DNA of 64,000 bases from contig JAFDZT010000003.1 in assembly GCA_018266735.1 (NCBI GenBank), positions 62,001-126,000 on the forward strand, written 5' to 3'. The DNA is from Bacteroidota bacterium. GTDB taxonomy: Bacteria > Bacteroidota > Ignavibacteria > Kapaibacteriales > Kapaibacteriaceae. A model generated the notes under the pieces. It did no database searches and was not told the DNA's origin. It saw nothing but the letters and a program-made list of their open reading frames with translations. Shown here one piece after another: positions 1 to 7,374 of this stretch; positions within the stretch are counted from its first letter, which is position 1; every line of letters starts with the position of its first letter. Position numbers and translations under genes: made by a program.

Positions 1-1
1 C

Positions 2-1477
2 GGTACGCCATTGCCAACGGGAGCCGGACTGGCGCTCGTGCAGCGATGTCTGGACGAGGGCATCGGGATCGAAGTGGTTCCCGGTGCATCCTCACTGCTC
101 ACGGCTATCGTCCGCAGCGGATTCGATGGGTCTGCGTTCCTGTTCGCCGGCACACTGTCCACGACATCCGATACCGAACGCACGGATCTCCTCGAACAAC
201 TGTCCCGTGAACCGCGAACGATCGTCCTTCTCGAACCGGAGGACCAACTTCGTCGAACACTTGAAGATCTCACGCAGATCATACCGGAGCGACGGGCCTA
301 TGTGGGTTGCAATCTCACACGACCGTCAGAAACACACCACTACGCACGATTAGATGAACTCGCCCAGAAGTTCACAGAGAAACAGTTCACCGGCGATGCC
401 GTGATCTGCCTTGAAGGCAGCATGGCCGCCTCACGATCATCCTTCGAAGAGGATATGGCATACAATAACAGCAACAACAACAGACGTGGTGCGCCACGCA
501 AACGTCGGGACGACGATTCCGACGGCGAGCGCTCCACGCAACCCATGAGCAACGAGTCGCGCCTTGGTGGCTACGGCGGCGTTCCGGGATCCAGTAGTAC
601 GAATGCACGTCCGGCCGGACAGCAACGCAACGACCGCGCTCGGGGCGGCGGAGGCAGACCCTATCAGGGTGGCGGCAGTGGCCGTCCGCAAGGCGGTGGT
701 CGACCACAAGGTGGCGGACGTTCGCAAGGACCACGCCAGGGCGGACCCGCCCAAGGCCGACCCTACGGCGAAGGCCGTCCACCACGAGCAGAAGGCCGCC
801 CGTATGGCGAGGGCCGTCCGCCGCGTGGCGAAGGCCGCCCGCAAGGTCAAGGCGGCAATCGTCCTCCCTTCCGCGATGGAGGCCGCCCGCAGGGCGAAGG
901 CCGTCCACCACGTGCCGAAGGCAGACCGTATCAAGGCGGCGGCGAAGGCCGTCCACCGCAACGCGGCGCACGTCCTCAAGGCGGAGGTCGTCCACCACAA
1001 CGTGGTGGTCGTCCGCAAGGTGGAGGCCGACCGCAAGGTGGAGGCCGACCACAAGGTGGTGGCAGACCGTACAATGCAGAACAGCGCGGCAATCGTCCAT
1101 CCCGTCCTTCGGCTCCGCAACGTCCGCCCGTCGACGACGATTCATGGCAACCGATGACGAACGAAAGTGCATTCCTCAAGCAAGTGTCGAGTACGCGTGG
1201 TGCAGGGAATCGGTATGGTGGCGGGGCAGGCGGACAGCAACGTCGGCGCAACAGCCCACCACGTCCCGGTGGCGCACAGCGTCCGGGCTTCAAGCGCAAC
1301 GCACCACAACCGTTCAACACGGGCGGACCTCGTCCGAAGCGCGCAAGCGAAGATGCCAAGCGCGGTAAAGTGTTCACTCGCGACGGTTATATTAGCAACG
1401 ACTTCACGGAGCAGAAGAAACCTACCGAGAAGAAGATGCGGTCACGTCGAAAGAAAACAGATTCACCAGAGGATTAA
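2..1477 (+). CDS. rsmI: RsmI-type 16S rRNA 2'-O-methyltransferase C-terminal part fused to a Gly/Arg/Pro-rich tail (5' end outside window)
   Basis: The reading frame is open from the window edge, so the N-terminus lies upstream. The first ~140 residues match the second half of RsmI, the SAM-dependent (tetrapyrrole-methylase fold) enzyme that methylates C1402 of 16S rRNA: GTP-loop remnant, VVPGASSLLTAI, FLFAGTLS and a TxxSE-like ELT region. Where RsmI normally ends (around VICLEG) the frame continues without a stop for ~340 residues. This tail starts MAYNNSNNN at 455, carries dozens of GRPQGGG/EGRPPR units, and is bracketed by two copies of a QPM[S/T]NES motif. Its last ~60 residues are Lys/Arg-rich. 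Known: low-complexity RGG/GRP tails often bind RNA. Inferred: an rRNA-targeting extension. The alternative is a separate gene starting at 455 with readthrough of rsmI; no stop separates them. Confidence 0.75.
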   Translation, partial: GTPLPTGAGLALVQRCLDEGIGIEVVPGASSLLTAIVRSGFDGSAFLFAGTLSTTSDTERTDLLEQLSREPRTIVLLEPEDQLRRTLEDLTQIIPERRAYVGCNLTRPSETHHYARLDELAQKFTEKQFTGDAVICLEGSMAASRSSFEEDMAYNNSNNNRRGAPRKRRDDDSDGERSTQPMSNESRLGGYGGVPGSSSTNARPAGQQRNDRARGGGGRPYQGGGSGRPQGGGRPQGGGRSQGPRQGGPAQGRPYGEGRPPRAEGRPYGEGRPPRGEGRPQGQGGNRPPFRDGGRPQGEGRPPRAEGRPYQGGGEGRPPQRGARPQGGGRPPQRGGRPQGGGRPQGGGRPQGGGRPYNAEQRGNRPSRPSAPQRPPVDDDSWQPMTNESAFLKQVSSTRGAGNRYGGGAGGQQRRRNSPPRPGGAQRPGFKRNAPQPFNTGGPRPKRASEDAKRGKVFTRDGYISNDFTEQKKPTEKKMRSRRKKTDSPED

Positions 1478-1481
1478 GATC

Positions 1482-2369
1482 ATGTTCGTGCGCCTTGCCA
1501 CCCTTCCACTCTTCCTTGTTGTGTTCTGCGTCGCATCGTTGCAGGCACAGAAAACGTTGCCGCCACCGAAGATCGATTGGACGGATTCGTCGGATGTGTT
1601 CGACATGGAAACGCCGTCGTGGATGATCCTTACGAAGGCGAAGCCGCAGATGGAATTGTGGGGTGGACCGTCGACCATGCGTCGTGATGGCGCCGCGAAG
1701 ATCGAAGACAACACGTCAATCGGTCTCACGCTTGGCACGGTGCGTACACGTGAACGCGAAGAGAAGACCGTGTATTCGTCGAGCGATGGTGTCTACGTAT
1801 GGTATGCGATGTCTAAGGATCAGCCGCAACCGCCCGTTACGCAAACGGCAGATATCTGGCGGTTCGGATTCAATAGCACCAAGGGCTATGGATATCAGAT
1901 CGGCGAGTCGATGGGCGTGAACTTCTATGCGGGAAGCAGCGTGCTGTCGTGGAGTGTTGTCAATCCGAAGTCGACCGTGGCCGACTCCTTGCAGAACCTT
2001 GCTCTTCAGGAATTCGATGGCTCGGTCCGTTTCGGTGCAGCCGCCCAAGCGGGTCTTGGTCTGCAGCTCACGAAGAACATCGAACTACGCGGATCCTATG
2101 ATTGGTCGCAGATCTACTCGCGGCACTTGTTCTGGTTCTGGGCAGGCTCGGGTGTGATCGAAGGTGTGGCCGACGGGATCGCTACGGCATTCGTGAAGGC
2201 CGTCGGACGTTCATCGCCTGCCGCTGCACCGATCATGTACTTCGTGTTGAAGAATGCCGTGAGCATGGGCTTTGCCGGACTCCGTCAGCACCAGATGAAC
2301 TGGCCATTCGAAACGGTCGCGCCGTTGAACGTTCAAACGTGGCGTGTCTCCGCCGTGATCACGTTCTAA
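1482..2369 (+). CDS. Secreted hypothetical protein
   Basis: The 295-residue product starts with a classical signal peptide (hydrophobic LATLPLFLVVFCVASLQAQ, likely cut after AQA). ATG 1482 is preceded by AGAGGA about nine bases upstream and lies 4 bp after the rsmI stop, suggesting co-transcription. The rest alternates short beta-prone stretches with aromatic residues (for example IELRGSYDWSQIYS) and ends in a hydrophobic Phe (VSAVITF), as outer-membrane beta-barrels often do. I do not recognise the family. Periplasmic or outer-membrane location is inferred. Confidence 0.7.
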   Translation: MFVRLATLPLFLVVFCVASLQAQKTLPPPKIDWTDSSDVFDMETPSWMILTKAKPQMELWGGPSTMRRDGAAKIEDNTSIGLTLGTVRTREREEKTVYSSSDGVYVWYAMSKDQPQPPVTQTADIWRFGFNSTKGYGYQIGESMGVNFYAGSSVLSWSVVNPKSTVADSLQNLALQEFDGSVRFGAAAQAGLGLQLTKNIELRGSYDWSQIYSRHLFWFWAGSGVIEGVADGIATAFVKAVGRSSPAAAPIMYFVLKNAVSMGFAGLRQHQMNWPFETVAPLNVQTWRVSAVITF

Positions 2370-2376
2370 CGAACGA

Positions 2377-3609
2377 TCACAATTCCACATCCACCTGATT
2401 GCGAAGCAGGTCGTCCATCGTCTCGCGTGTGCGAATGACGTGGGCTTTGCCGTTGTGCACGAGCACTTCGGCCGGACGGAATCGCGAGTTGTAGTTGCTG
2501 GCCATCGTAAAGCCATAGGCGCCTGCATTCAGGAAGGCAAGCACATCGCCTTCGCGCACTTCATGCAGTTTGCGATCCCATCCGAACGTGTCGGTCTCGC
2601 AGATGTATCCCACCACCGTATAGATGCGAGGCGTTCCCTCGGGATTGCTTGCATTCACAATGTGATGATACGATCCGTACAGCATGGGTCGGATCAAATG
2701 GTTCAATCCAGAGTCGACCCCTGCGAACACCGTGGCCGTCGTCTGCTTGATCACGTTCACTTGTGCAAGGAACGTTCCCGATTCGCTGACGATGAACTTG
2801 CCAGGCTCGAACCAAACTTCGATGGGCGTGCTGCGCGTGGCATTGAACTCTTCGATGCGCTTTGAAAGTTGTGTACCCAACTCTTCGATATCTGTTGCGA
2901 TATCATCGGGCTTGTACGGCACTTTGAAGCCGCTGCCAAAATCAAGGAACTCCAGATCGGGGAAGGTGGCGGCCGCATCGAACAGGATCTCTGCACCTTG
3001 CAAGAACACGCCGGCATCGAGGATGTCGCTGCCCGTATGCATGTGCAAGCCGTTCACATGTACCTTGTTCGTGGCCACGATGCGTTGCACGTGACGGAGC
3101 TGATAGATGGAGATGCCGAACTTCGAATCGATATGTCCGGTGCTGATGCGCTCGTTCCCTCCGGCCATGATGTGCGGATTCAGACGGATGCAGACGGGGA
3201 CCGTGTTGCCGAACTCGTGACCGAATTGTTCGAGGATGGAGATGTTGTCGATGTTGATACGCACGCCACGTTCAACGGCCATGCGGATCTCGTCCATGCT
3301 CACACAGTTCGGCGTGTACATGATCTCATGCGGCAGGAAGCCGGCATGCAGACCGAGGTCGACCTCTTGGATCGACACCGTGTCGAGTCCCACTCCGAGT
3401 GAGCGCAAGTACTTCAAGACGGCAACATTGTTCAACGCCTTGCATGCATACTTGATGCGAAGGGGAATGGTGGGGAAGGCGGAACGGAGGCGTTCCACTT
3501 GACGACGCATGATGGCCGTGTCGTACACATACACCGGCATGCCGGCAAGTGCGCAGATGTCCATCACGTCGACGCCACCGATCTGATAGCGACCGTTCAC
3601 GAGTTCCAT
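2377..3609 (-). CDS. lysA: Diaminopimelate decarboxylase
   Basis: LysA is a PLP enzyme that converts meso-diaminopimelate to lysine, the last step of lysine synthesis, in the cytoplasm. The 410-residue protein has the PLP-binding lysine in YACKALNN (~Lys57), the HMHTGSD segment, the glycine-rich phosphate loop FGSGFKVPY, FEPGKFIV, the active-site CETDTFG and NAGAYGF near the C-terminus. These are the hallmarks of fold-III decarboxylases, and the length is normal. ATG 3609 (MELVNGRYQ) is preferred over an upstream start because the extra 20 residues overlap the intergenic region and are unlike the family. It is third in a reverse-strand operon after DUF3098 and DUF1232 genes, with a 13-bp gap. 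Confidence 0.93.
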   Translation of the reverse strand: MELVNGRYQIGGVDVMDICALAGMPVYVYDTAIMRRQVERLRSAFPTIPLRIKYACKALNNVAVLKYLRSLGVGLDTVSIQEVDLGLHAGFLPHEIMYTPNCVSMDEIRMAVERGVRINIDNISILEQFGHEFGNTVPVCIRLNPHIMAGGNERISTGHIDSKFGISIYQLRHVQRIVATNKVHVNGLHMHTGSDILDAGVFLQGAEILFDAAATFPDLEFLDFGSGFKVPYKPDDIATDIEELGTQLSKRIEEFNATRSTPIEVWFEPGKFIVSESGTFLAQVNVIKQTTATVFAGVDSGLNHLIRPMLYGSYHHIVNASNPEGTPRIYTVVGYICETDTFGWDRKLHEVREGDVLAFLNAGAYGFTMASNYNSRFRPAEVLVHNGKAHVIRTRETMDDLLRNQVDVEL

Positions 3610-3622
3610 AGTAGATCCGGTA

Positions 3623-4000
3623 TTAAAGGGGAGTTGGGAGGATGTGCGCCGTGTAGCGCTCGATCTCATGGGCCAGTCGTTTGACCACCCAACTGATCAC
3701 CAACGTGTCGTCGATATAGCCAACGATCGGAATGAAGTCCGGTGTGATATCCGTTGGAAGCAGGAAGTAGACAAGTCCACCCAAGATCATTGCCTTGGTC
3801 GGCCATGCCAGCGAGAACGTCTCGTCGCGCATCATGCGGAAGAGCATCCGTACGTTCACGAGCAGGGTACGGAAGGCATGGACGTGCACGTCGTTGTGGA
3901 GTTTGGCCTCGGTGCGTGCAAGAATGTCGGCCTCATCTTCAGGCCGCACGCTCTTGGCCAGTTCCTCGGTCTGCGATATGGACCGCGATCGTGACGTCAT
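3623..4000 (-). CDS. DUF1232 (YkvA-like) membrane protein
   Basis: The 125-residue protein has the DUF1232 signature: a hydrophobic stretch leading into FLLPTDITPDFIPIVGYIDD, followed by a short amphipathic tail. The family is small and membrane-associated, with no firmly assigned function. The start at 4000 gives an ATGA overlap with the stop of the DUF3098 gene, indicating translational coupling. A start at 4036 is possible, but those residues lie inside the upstream gene. Confidence 0.8.
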   Translation of the reverse strand: MTSRSRSISQTEELAKSVRPEDEADILARTEAKLHNDVHVHAFRTLLVNVRMLFRMMRDETFSLAWPTKAMILGGLVYFLLPTDITPDFIPIVGYIDDTLVISWVVKRLAHEIERYTAHILPTPL

Positions 4001-4224
4001 GCGTCCTTCGAGGAGCCCGATGCCATGATGGCCCAAGGGATCACCACGCAGAAGCCGATGACCAACACCACAGGAGCCACATCCACGGCCAGAACATTAT
4101 CCCAGCCACCGCCGATACCCGTCATCATCAGCGCGTAGCCAACAAGGATCACCACGATGCCCACACCAAGGTAGGCGTAGTTCGCCTTCGTCCACGGGTT
4201 GTTCCACTGAACCTTCGATGCCAT
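3997..4224 (-). CDS. DUF3098 small integral membrane protein
   Basis: A 75-residue protein with two predicted membrane helices (about residues 17-37 and 50-68). The pattern WTKANYAYLGVGIVVILVG...ALMM with APVVLVIGFCVVIPWAIM fits DUF3098, a family largely confined to Bacteroidota and relatives. Function is unknown. It heads the reverse-strand operon with DUF1232 and lysA and is divergent from the DsbA-like gene 63 bp away. Confidence 0.8.
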   Translation of the reverse strand: MASKVQWNNPWTKANYAYLGVGIVVILVGYALMMTGIGGGWDNVLAVDVAPVVLVIGFCVVIPWAIMASGSSKDA

Positions 4225-4287
4225 ACGAGTTCTCTCCAAAGTTGAAGGACAAAAGTACGAAATGTGAGCCTCACCGTATCTTCGTTC

Positions 4288-4791
4288 ATGGAAACACGCC
4301 TGCTCTATCTTCAGAACGCTTCCTGCACATGGTGCTGGGAATTCGGTCCGGTCCTCCAACGCATTGCAGACACCTATGGTGATGCCATCCCCATCGACGT
4401 ATACGCAGGTGAATCGCTCACGGCAGGTCGCTCCGCCGTGGCTCTCATGACGATGAAGGTGCTCGATGCCTCGCAGGCATTGGCCTTCGCATGTCGACTC
4501 CAAGCCGCCCACTTCCGCGACAAACTCGACCTCGTCGCCGACGCCACCTACGAAGCGCTTGCACTCGAATTCGGTCAAGACCCCACGCTCTTCATCAACC
4601 TCATGCAGCACGAACAGATCCTCGACGCCGTTCAGGCCGAGTACGAATTCGTCGTCTCCATGGGTGCCACCGGTTTCCCCACCGTCATCATGACGCACGG
4701 CGAAACCGGCATGGTCCTGCTCGAAGGCAGCACGACGTTTGAGGACATGGAGTTGAGGGTGGAGTTGGGGAGGAAAGCGTTGGTTGAGTGA
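4288..4791 (+). CDS. DsbA-family (FrnE-like) thiol oxidoreductase
   Basis: The N-terminus METRLLYLQNASCTWCWEF carries a CxxC active site (CTWC) right after the first beta strand, as in DsbA/FrnE thioredoxin-fold proteins (compare CxWCWGF). A helical insert and the ATGFPTVI cis-proline loop follow, as expected. At 167 residues it is shorter than FrnE (~210). No signal peptide is seen, so a cytoplasmic role is likely. A GTG at 4264 would add eight residues, but family alignment favours ATG 4288. Substrate unknown. Confidence 0.75.
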   Translation: METRLLYLQNASCTWCWEFGPVLQRIADTYGDAIPIDVYAGESLTAGRSAVALMTMKVLDASQALAFACRLQAAHFRDKLDLVADATYEALALEFGQDPTLFINLMQHEQILDAVQAEYEFVVSMGATGFPTVIMTHGETGMVLLEGSTTFEDMELRVELGRKALVE

Positions 4792-4880
4792 CGAGTGACG
4801 AGTGACAAGTTGAGTTACGAGTTACGAGTGACAAGTTGCACGTCAAGTTACTTGTCACTTGTCACTCGTAACTTGTCACG
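4788..4880. terminator. Family A heptamer array with long inverted repeat between convergent genes
   Basis: GAGTGAC/AAGTGAC/AGTTACG heptamers run in one direction and then in the other. This makes a perfect 17-bp inverted repeat, 4820-4836 with 4857-4873, separated by 20 bp. It lies exactly between the convergent stops at 4791 and 4887, so a bidirectional terminator role is plausible (inference). It is one of many copies of the heptamer family in this window. Confidence 0.55.
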
Positions 4881-4886
4881 TACTTG

Positions 4887-5684
4887 CTAGTGTTTGATTG
4901 CGCGAAGCGCAGTGAGCCTTCCCACCCCGCCCACAGCCATTACATTCGAGTTTTCTGCGTCGGGTGCGTTCGTGAAGTAGAGGATGGGTGCTCCGATCGC
5001 AGCGCATGCATGGAGGGTGTTCGCATCGAACATTGGTTGTACGAAATCGAGACCCGTTGCGACGAGTGGTCGTCCGTCGCAGTCGCGCACTTTAACAGTT
5101 GTGAGCGTTCTCAGCGTAGCGCTCCACTTCTTTATCCTGGACTCATCGGTCTCCGCGGTATCATAGAAGAAGATGGTAACGAACAACTGTGAGGGAGACG
5201 TGGTCGCGAGAACTCGATACCAGAGTGTGTCGTTCCGCATTGAGTCAACGTCGATCTTCACGTCTGAAGGTACCTCTAAGATCGATGGCGCCATGAGAAC
5301 GGATCGACTCCCTCCACGATACTTCACATCGTTACGATCGAATTCGACATACCCGCTGTCATACCCAACCTGCGTGCACCAGAATCCCTGATGACGTGGC
5401 GCATTGCCAACTGCTTGCATCCATTCACCCGCCTTGTCCGTCGTCGTGCGATAGCGTCCGTCGCTCGACACGACCAACGCCCCGTCAAGGGGTTGAACAC
5501 GAGCGCCAGAGTCAGTGTAGAAGCGCTCCAGTACGGTGCCGTGATACTCAACCGGTGCTTCCCAGAGGACGATGGGGTTGGAACAACTCAAGAGAGTTAC
5601 AAGTGACAAGATACAAGTGACGAGTAGAGTTACGAGTGACAAGTGACGAGTGACAAGTGTCGAACAACTTGTTCTATCAAAACA
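4887..5684 (-). CDS. Envelope lipoprotein with repeat-derived signal peptide (copy 1)
   Basis: A 265-residue lipoprotein: ATG 5684 (MCFDRTSCSTLVTRH) leads into a hydrophobic leader ending in the lipobox LLSC followed by SNPIVLWEAPV. Most of the leader is encoded by family A heptamers (about 5593-5660), giving LVT/SLVT units. The mature part holds a segment like a carboxypeptidase-regulatory/transthyretin-type domain (DGRYRTTTDKAGEW), then a conserved region with IFFYDTAETD and IKKWSATLRT. It is about 65% alike to the gene at 6571-7374. The start overlaps the end of the barrel gene by 8 bp, so the two are coupled. Function unknown; probably an outer-membrane partner of that barrel. Confidence 0.72.
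   Translation of the reverse strand, partial: CFDRTSCSTLVTRHLSLVTLLVTCILSLVTLLSCSNPIVLWEAPVEYHGTVLERFYTDSGARVQPLDGALVVSSDGRYRTTTDKAGEWMQAVGNAPRHQGFWCTQVGYDSGYVEFDRNDVKYRGGSRSVLMAPSILEVPSDVKIDVDSMRNDTLWYRVLATTSPSQLFVTIFFYDTAETDESRIKKWSATLRTLTTVKVRDCDGRPLVATGLDFVQPMFDANTLHACAAIGAPILYFTNAPDAENSNVMAVGGVGRLTALRAIKH
5593..5660 (-). repeat. Family A heptamer array inside a coding signal peptide
   Basis: About nine TGACRAG-type heptamers, read on the reverse strand as CTTGTCACTCGTCAC..., translate to TLVTRHLSLVTLLVTC-like sequence. They form the hydrophobic core of the lipoprotein leader. Confidence 0.85.
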
Positions 5685-6360
5685 CATACGACACCCCAAT
5701 GATCGGTGAGAACAACAGATGCGCGATGCCGTCATAGCGGCTCACTTGCGCAATGGTCGTGAGCTCTGCGAGAACAGAGAACTCCTCCGTGATCATGTAA
5801 TGCGTGCCAAGGTTCACGATCCCGCCCCAACCGTTCTTATTGTTCTCCAGATCGTTCCAACCGAAAGCCGGTCCGATGCCTGCATAAGGCTTGAAGGCTT
5901 CGTACGAGGGTAGCCAGGAGGCAAGGATGAGTGAAGCGCCATGGCCTTCAATGGCATAGTTGTTCTTCGATCCGCCAACCGTCCATCCAAACGTTGGAAC
6001 GAGAGCAAAGCGCCACCCATCCTCCCTGCCATCCAAACGAATGTTTGCTGAGGTCGAGAAGCCTGTGGCCAATCCTTCGTCGTAGGCTGCATCCGCTAAC
6101 CAGTATCGGCCCTGCAGTGTGAGCCACGACGCAGGAGCGAATCGCACGGTGCCGCTCGCTCCAACAGAAAGTGCTTGCTGCGCCTCGGCCGGTCGTGTTT
6201 GCGGCAAGAATCCTCCCGTTGCTTGCACCTGCATCTGCCGCGAGCCAAGCGACTTGCCCGGCAACGTCAACGAGGCGTCGTAGACGTTGGAGGTGGAGCA
6301 AGAACAGAGCAGCATGAGCCCGATGCAGGTACACGCAATTGTGAGCTTAGATAGTATCAT
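5677..6360 (-). CDS. Outer-membrane beta-barrel-like lipoprotein (copy 1)
   Basis: A 227-residue protein with a short signal peptide and lipobox LLCSC (likely modified Cys at ~20), then SNVYDASLTLPG. The rest is Gly/aromatic-rich beta-hairpin sequence (VQATGGFLPQTRP, LTLQGRYWLADAAYDEG, YAGIGPAFGWND) and ends in Phe, typical of small outer-membrane barrels. A strong GAGGAGG ribosome site precedes ATG 6360. It overlaps the lipoprotein gene downstream and is paralogous to 7364-8089; together they form a duplicated cassette. Function unknown. Confidence 0.72.
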   Translation of the reverse strand: MILSKLTIACTCIGLMLLCSCSTSNVYDASLTLPGKSLGSRQMQVQATGGFLPQTRPAEAQQALSVGASGTVRFAPASWLTLQGRYWLADAAYDEGLATGFSTSANIRLDGREDGWRFALVPTFGWTVGGSKNNYAIEGHGASLILASWLPSYEAFKPYAGIGPAFGWNDLENNKNGWGGIVNLGTHYMITEEFSVLAELTTIAQVSRYDGIAHLLFSPIIGVSYVF

Positions 6361-6384
6361 GGGGCCTCCTCATGGGGAGCAAGA

Positions 6385-6438
6385 TACGTGAGAAGAAAGA
6401 AGGAAGAGAGAAGTAAGAAAGAAGTAAAAGAGAAGTCA
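6385..6438. repeat. Polypurine GAAAGAAG-type tract
   Basis: An almost pure A/G run on the + strand (GAGAAGAAAGAAGG...). A similar tract occurs at 41568-41605, each time next to an A or B array, so it may be a further member of the mosaic repeat set. Confidence 0.5.
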
Positions 6439-6441
6439 GAT

Positions 6442-6582
6442 TCCCACGAAGTGTCCCACAAAGTGTCCCACGCTAGTGTCCCACGCAGTGTCCCACGCAG
6501 TGTCCCACGCAGTGTACCACAAAGTGTCCCACAAAGTGTCCCACGCTAGTGTCGCACTCCGTGTCCCACGCTAGTGTCGCAC
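6442..6582. repeat. Non-coding family B array (GTGTCSCACNNN)
   Basis: About twelve units of GTGTCCCAC/GTGTCGCAC plus a variable triplet (GAA, AAA, GCA, TCC). Three units end in GCTA, making them 13-mers that would break a reading frame. It fills the gap between the two lipoprotein cassettes. Its left member's TAG stop codon (lipoprotein copy 2) comes from the array. Confidence 0.9.
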
Positions 6583-7374
6583 TGCGCGAAGCGCAGTGAG
6601 CCTCCCCACCCCGCTCACCGTCACAACGTTCGAGCCTTCACGATCCGGTGTCCTGGTAAAGGAAGGCATGGGAGTGCCAACGGCGGCGCAAGCGAAGAGG
6701 GTGTTCGTATCGTACATGGGTTGGACGAAATGGAGATCGGTGGCGACAAGTGATCGTCCGTCGCAGTCGCGCGCTTTAACAGTTGTGAACGTTCTCAGTG
6801 TAGCGCTCCACTTCTTGATCCTGAACCCATCGGTCTCCGCGGTATCGTAGAAGAAGATGGTCGCAAACGGCATTGATGGTGGCAGTGTGGCATGCACGCG
6901 GTACCACATCGTGTCGTTGCGCATCGAGTCGACCTCGACACGGAAGTTCTCGACATTGTCGATGATCGTCCGCGCCAGGATGGCCACCAATGTCACACCA
7001 CGTTGTCTCACATCTAACTTTGAAAGCTCTATGTAGGAACTGTCGTAGTCTTGTTTGGTGAACCAGAATCCTTCAAACGCTTGTGGATCTTCGATCGTGA
7101 TCGACCAATCTCCGTTGGCGTTGGATGTCGTTGTATGCGTGCCGTCTGCTGTTGTGATGTGTACGTAGGCGAGTGGACGGAGATTGCCTATGATCGTGTC
7201 TATGTACTCGCGGTCCGCTGTCTCGCCACGGTAGACCACCGGTGCCTCCCACAAGACGATAGGATTGGAGCAACCGGAGAAAGTGACGAGTGACAAGTGA
7301 CAAGTGACGAGTAGAGTTACGAGTGACAAGTTACGAGTGACAAGTGTCGAACAACGCGTTTTCTCAAAACACAT
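6571..7374 (-). CDS. Envelope lipoprotein with repeat-derived signal peptide (copy 2)
   Basis: A 267-residue paralogue of 4887-5684: same MCFxxTxCSTLVTR start, a leader encoded by family A heptamers, and the lipobox FSGC followed by the identical SNPIVLWEAPV. The conserved core IFFYDTAETD and IKKWSATLRT is kept, while the transthyretin-like segment differs (VHITTADGTHTTTSNANGDW). The C-terminal residues RH and the TAG stop are encoded by the adjoining family B array. It overlaps the preceding barrel gene by 11 bp. Function unknown. Confidence 0.72.
   Translation of the reverse strand: MCFEKTRCSTLVTRNLSLVTLLVTCHLSLVTFSGCSNPIVLWEAPVVYRGETADREYIDTIIGNLRPLAYVHITTADGTHTTTSNANGDWSITIEDPQAFEGFWFTKQDYDSSYIELSKLDVRQRGVTLVAILARTIIDNVENFRVEVDSMRNDTMWYRVHATLPPSMPFATIFFYDTAETDGFRIKKWSATLRTFTTVKARDCDGRSLVATDLHFVQPMYDTNTLFACAAVGTPMPSFTRTPDREGSNVVTVSGVGRLTALRAVRH
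7281..7348 (-). repeat. Family A heptamer array inside a coding signal peptide
   Basis: About nine heptamers, read on the reverse strand as LVT/SLVT units of the copy-2 lipoprotein leader. The copy number and order differ slightly from 5593-5660, but the frame is preserved. Confidence 0.85.

Noticed and set aside
387-1172. Long reverse-strand and alternate-frame ORFs opposite the GRP-rich tail of RsmI
   Set aside because: They exist because the low-complexity GC-rich repeat lacks stops in several frames; their products are His/Arg- or Ala/Thr-rich nonsense and the sense frame continues from RsmI.
6442-6582. CRISPR-like array
   Set aside because: Units are 12-13 bp with only a triplet varying; there are no spacers of constant length and no cas genes.
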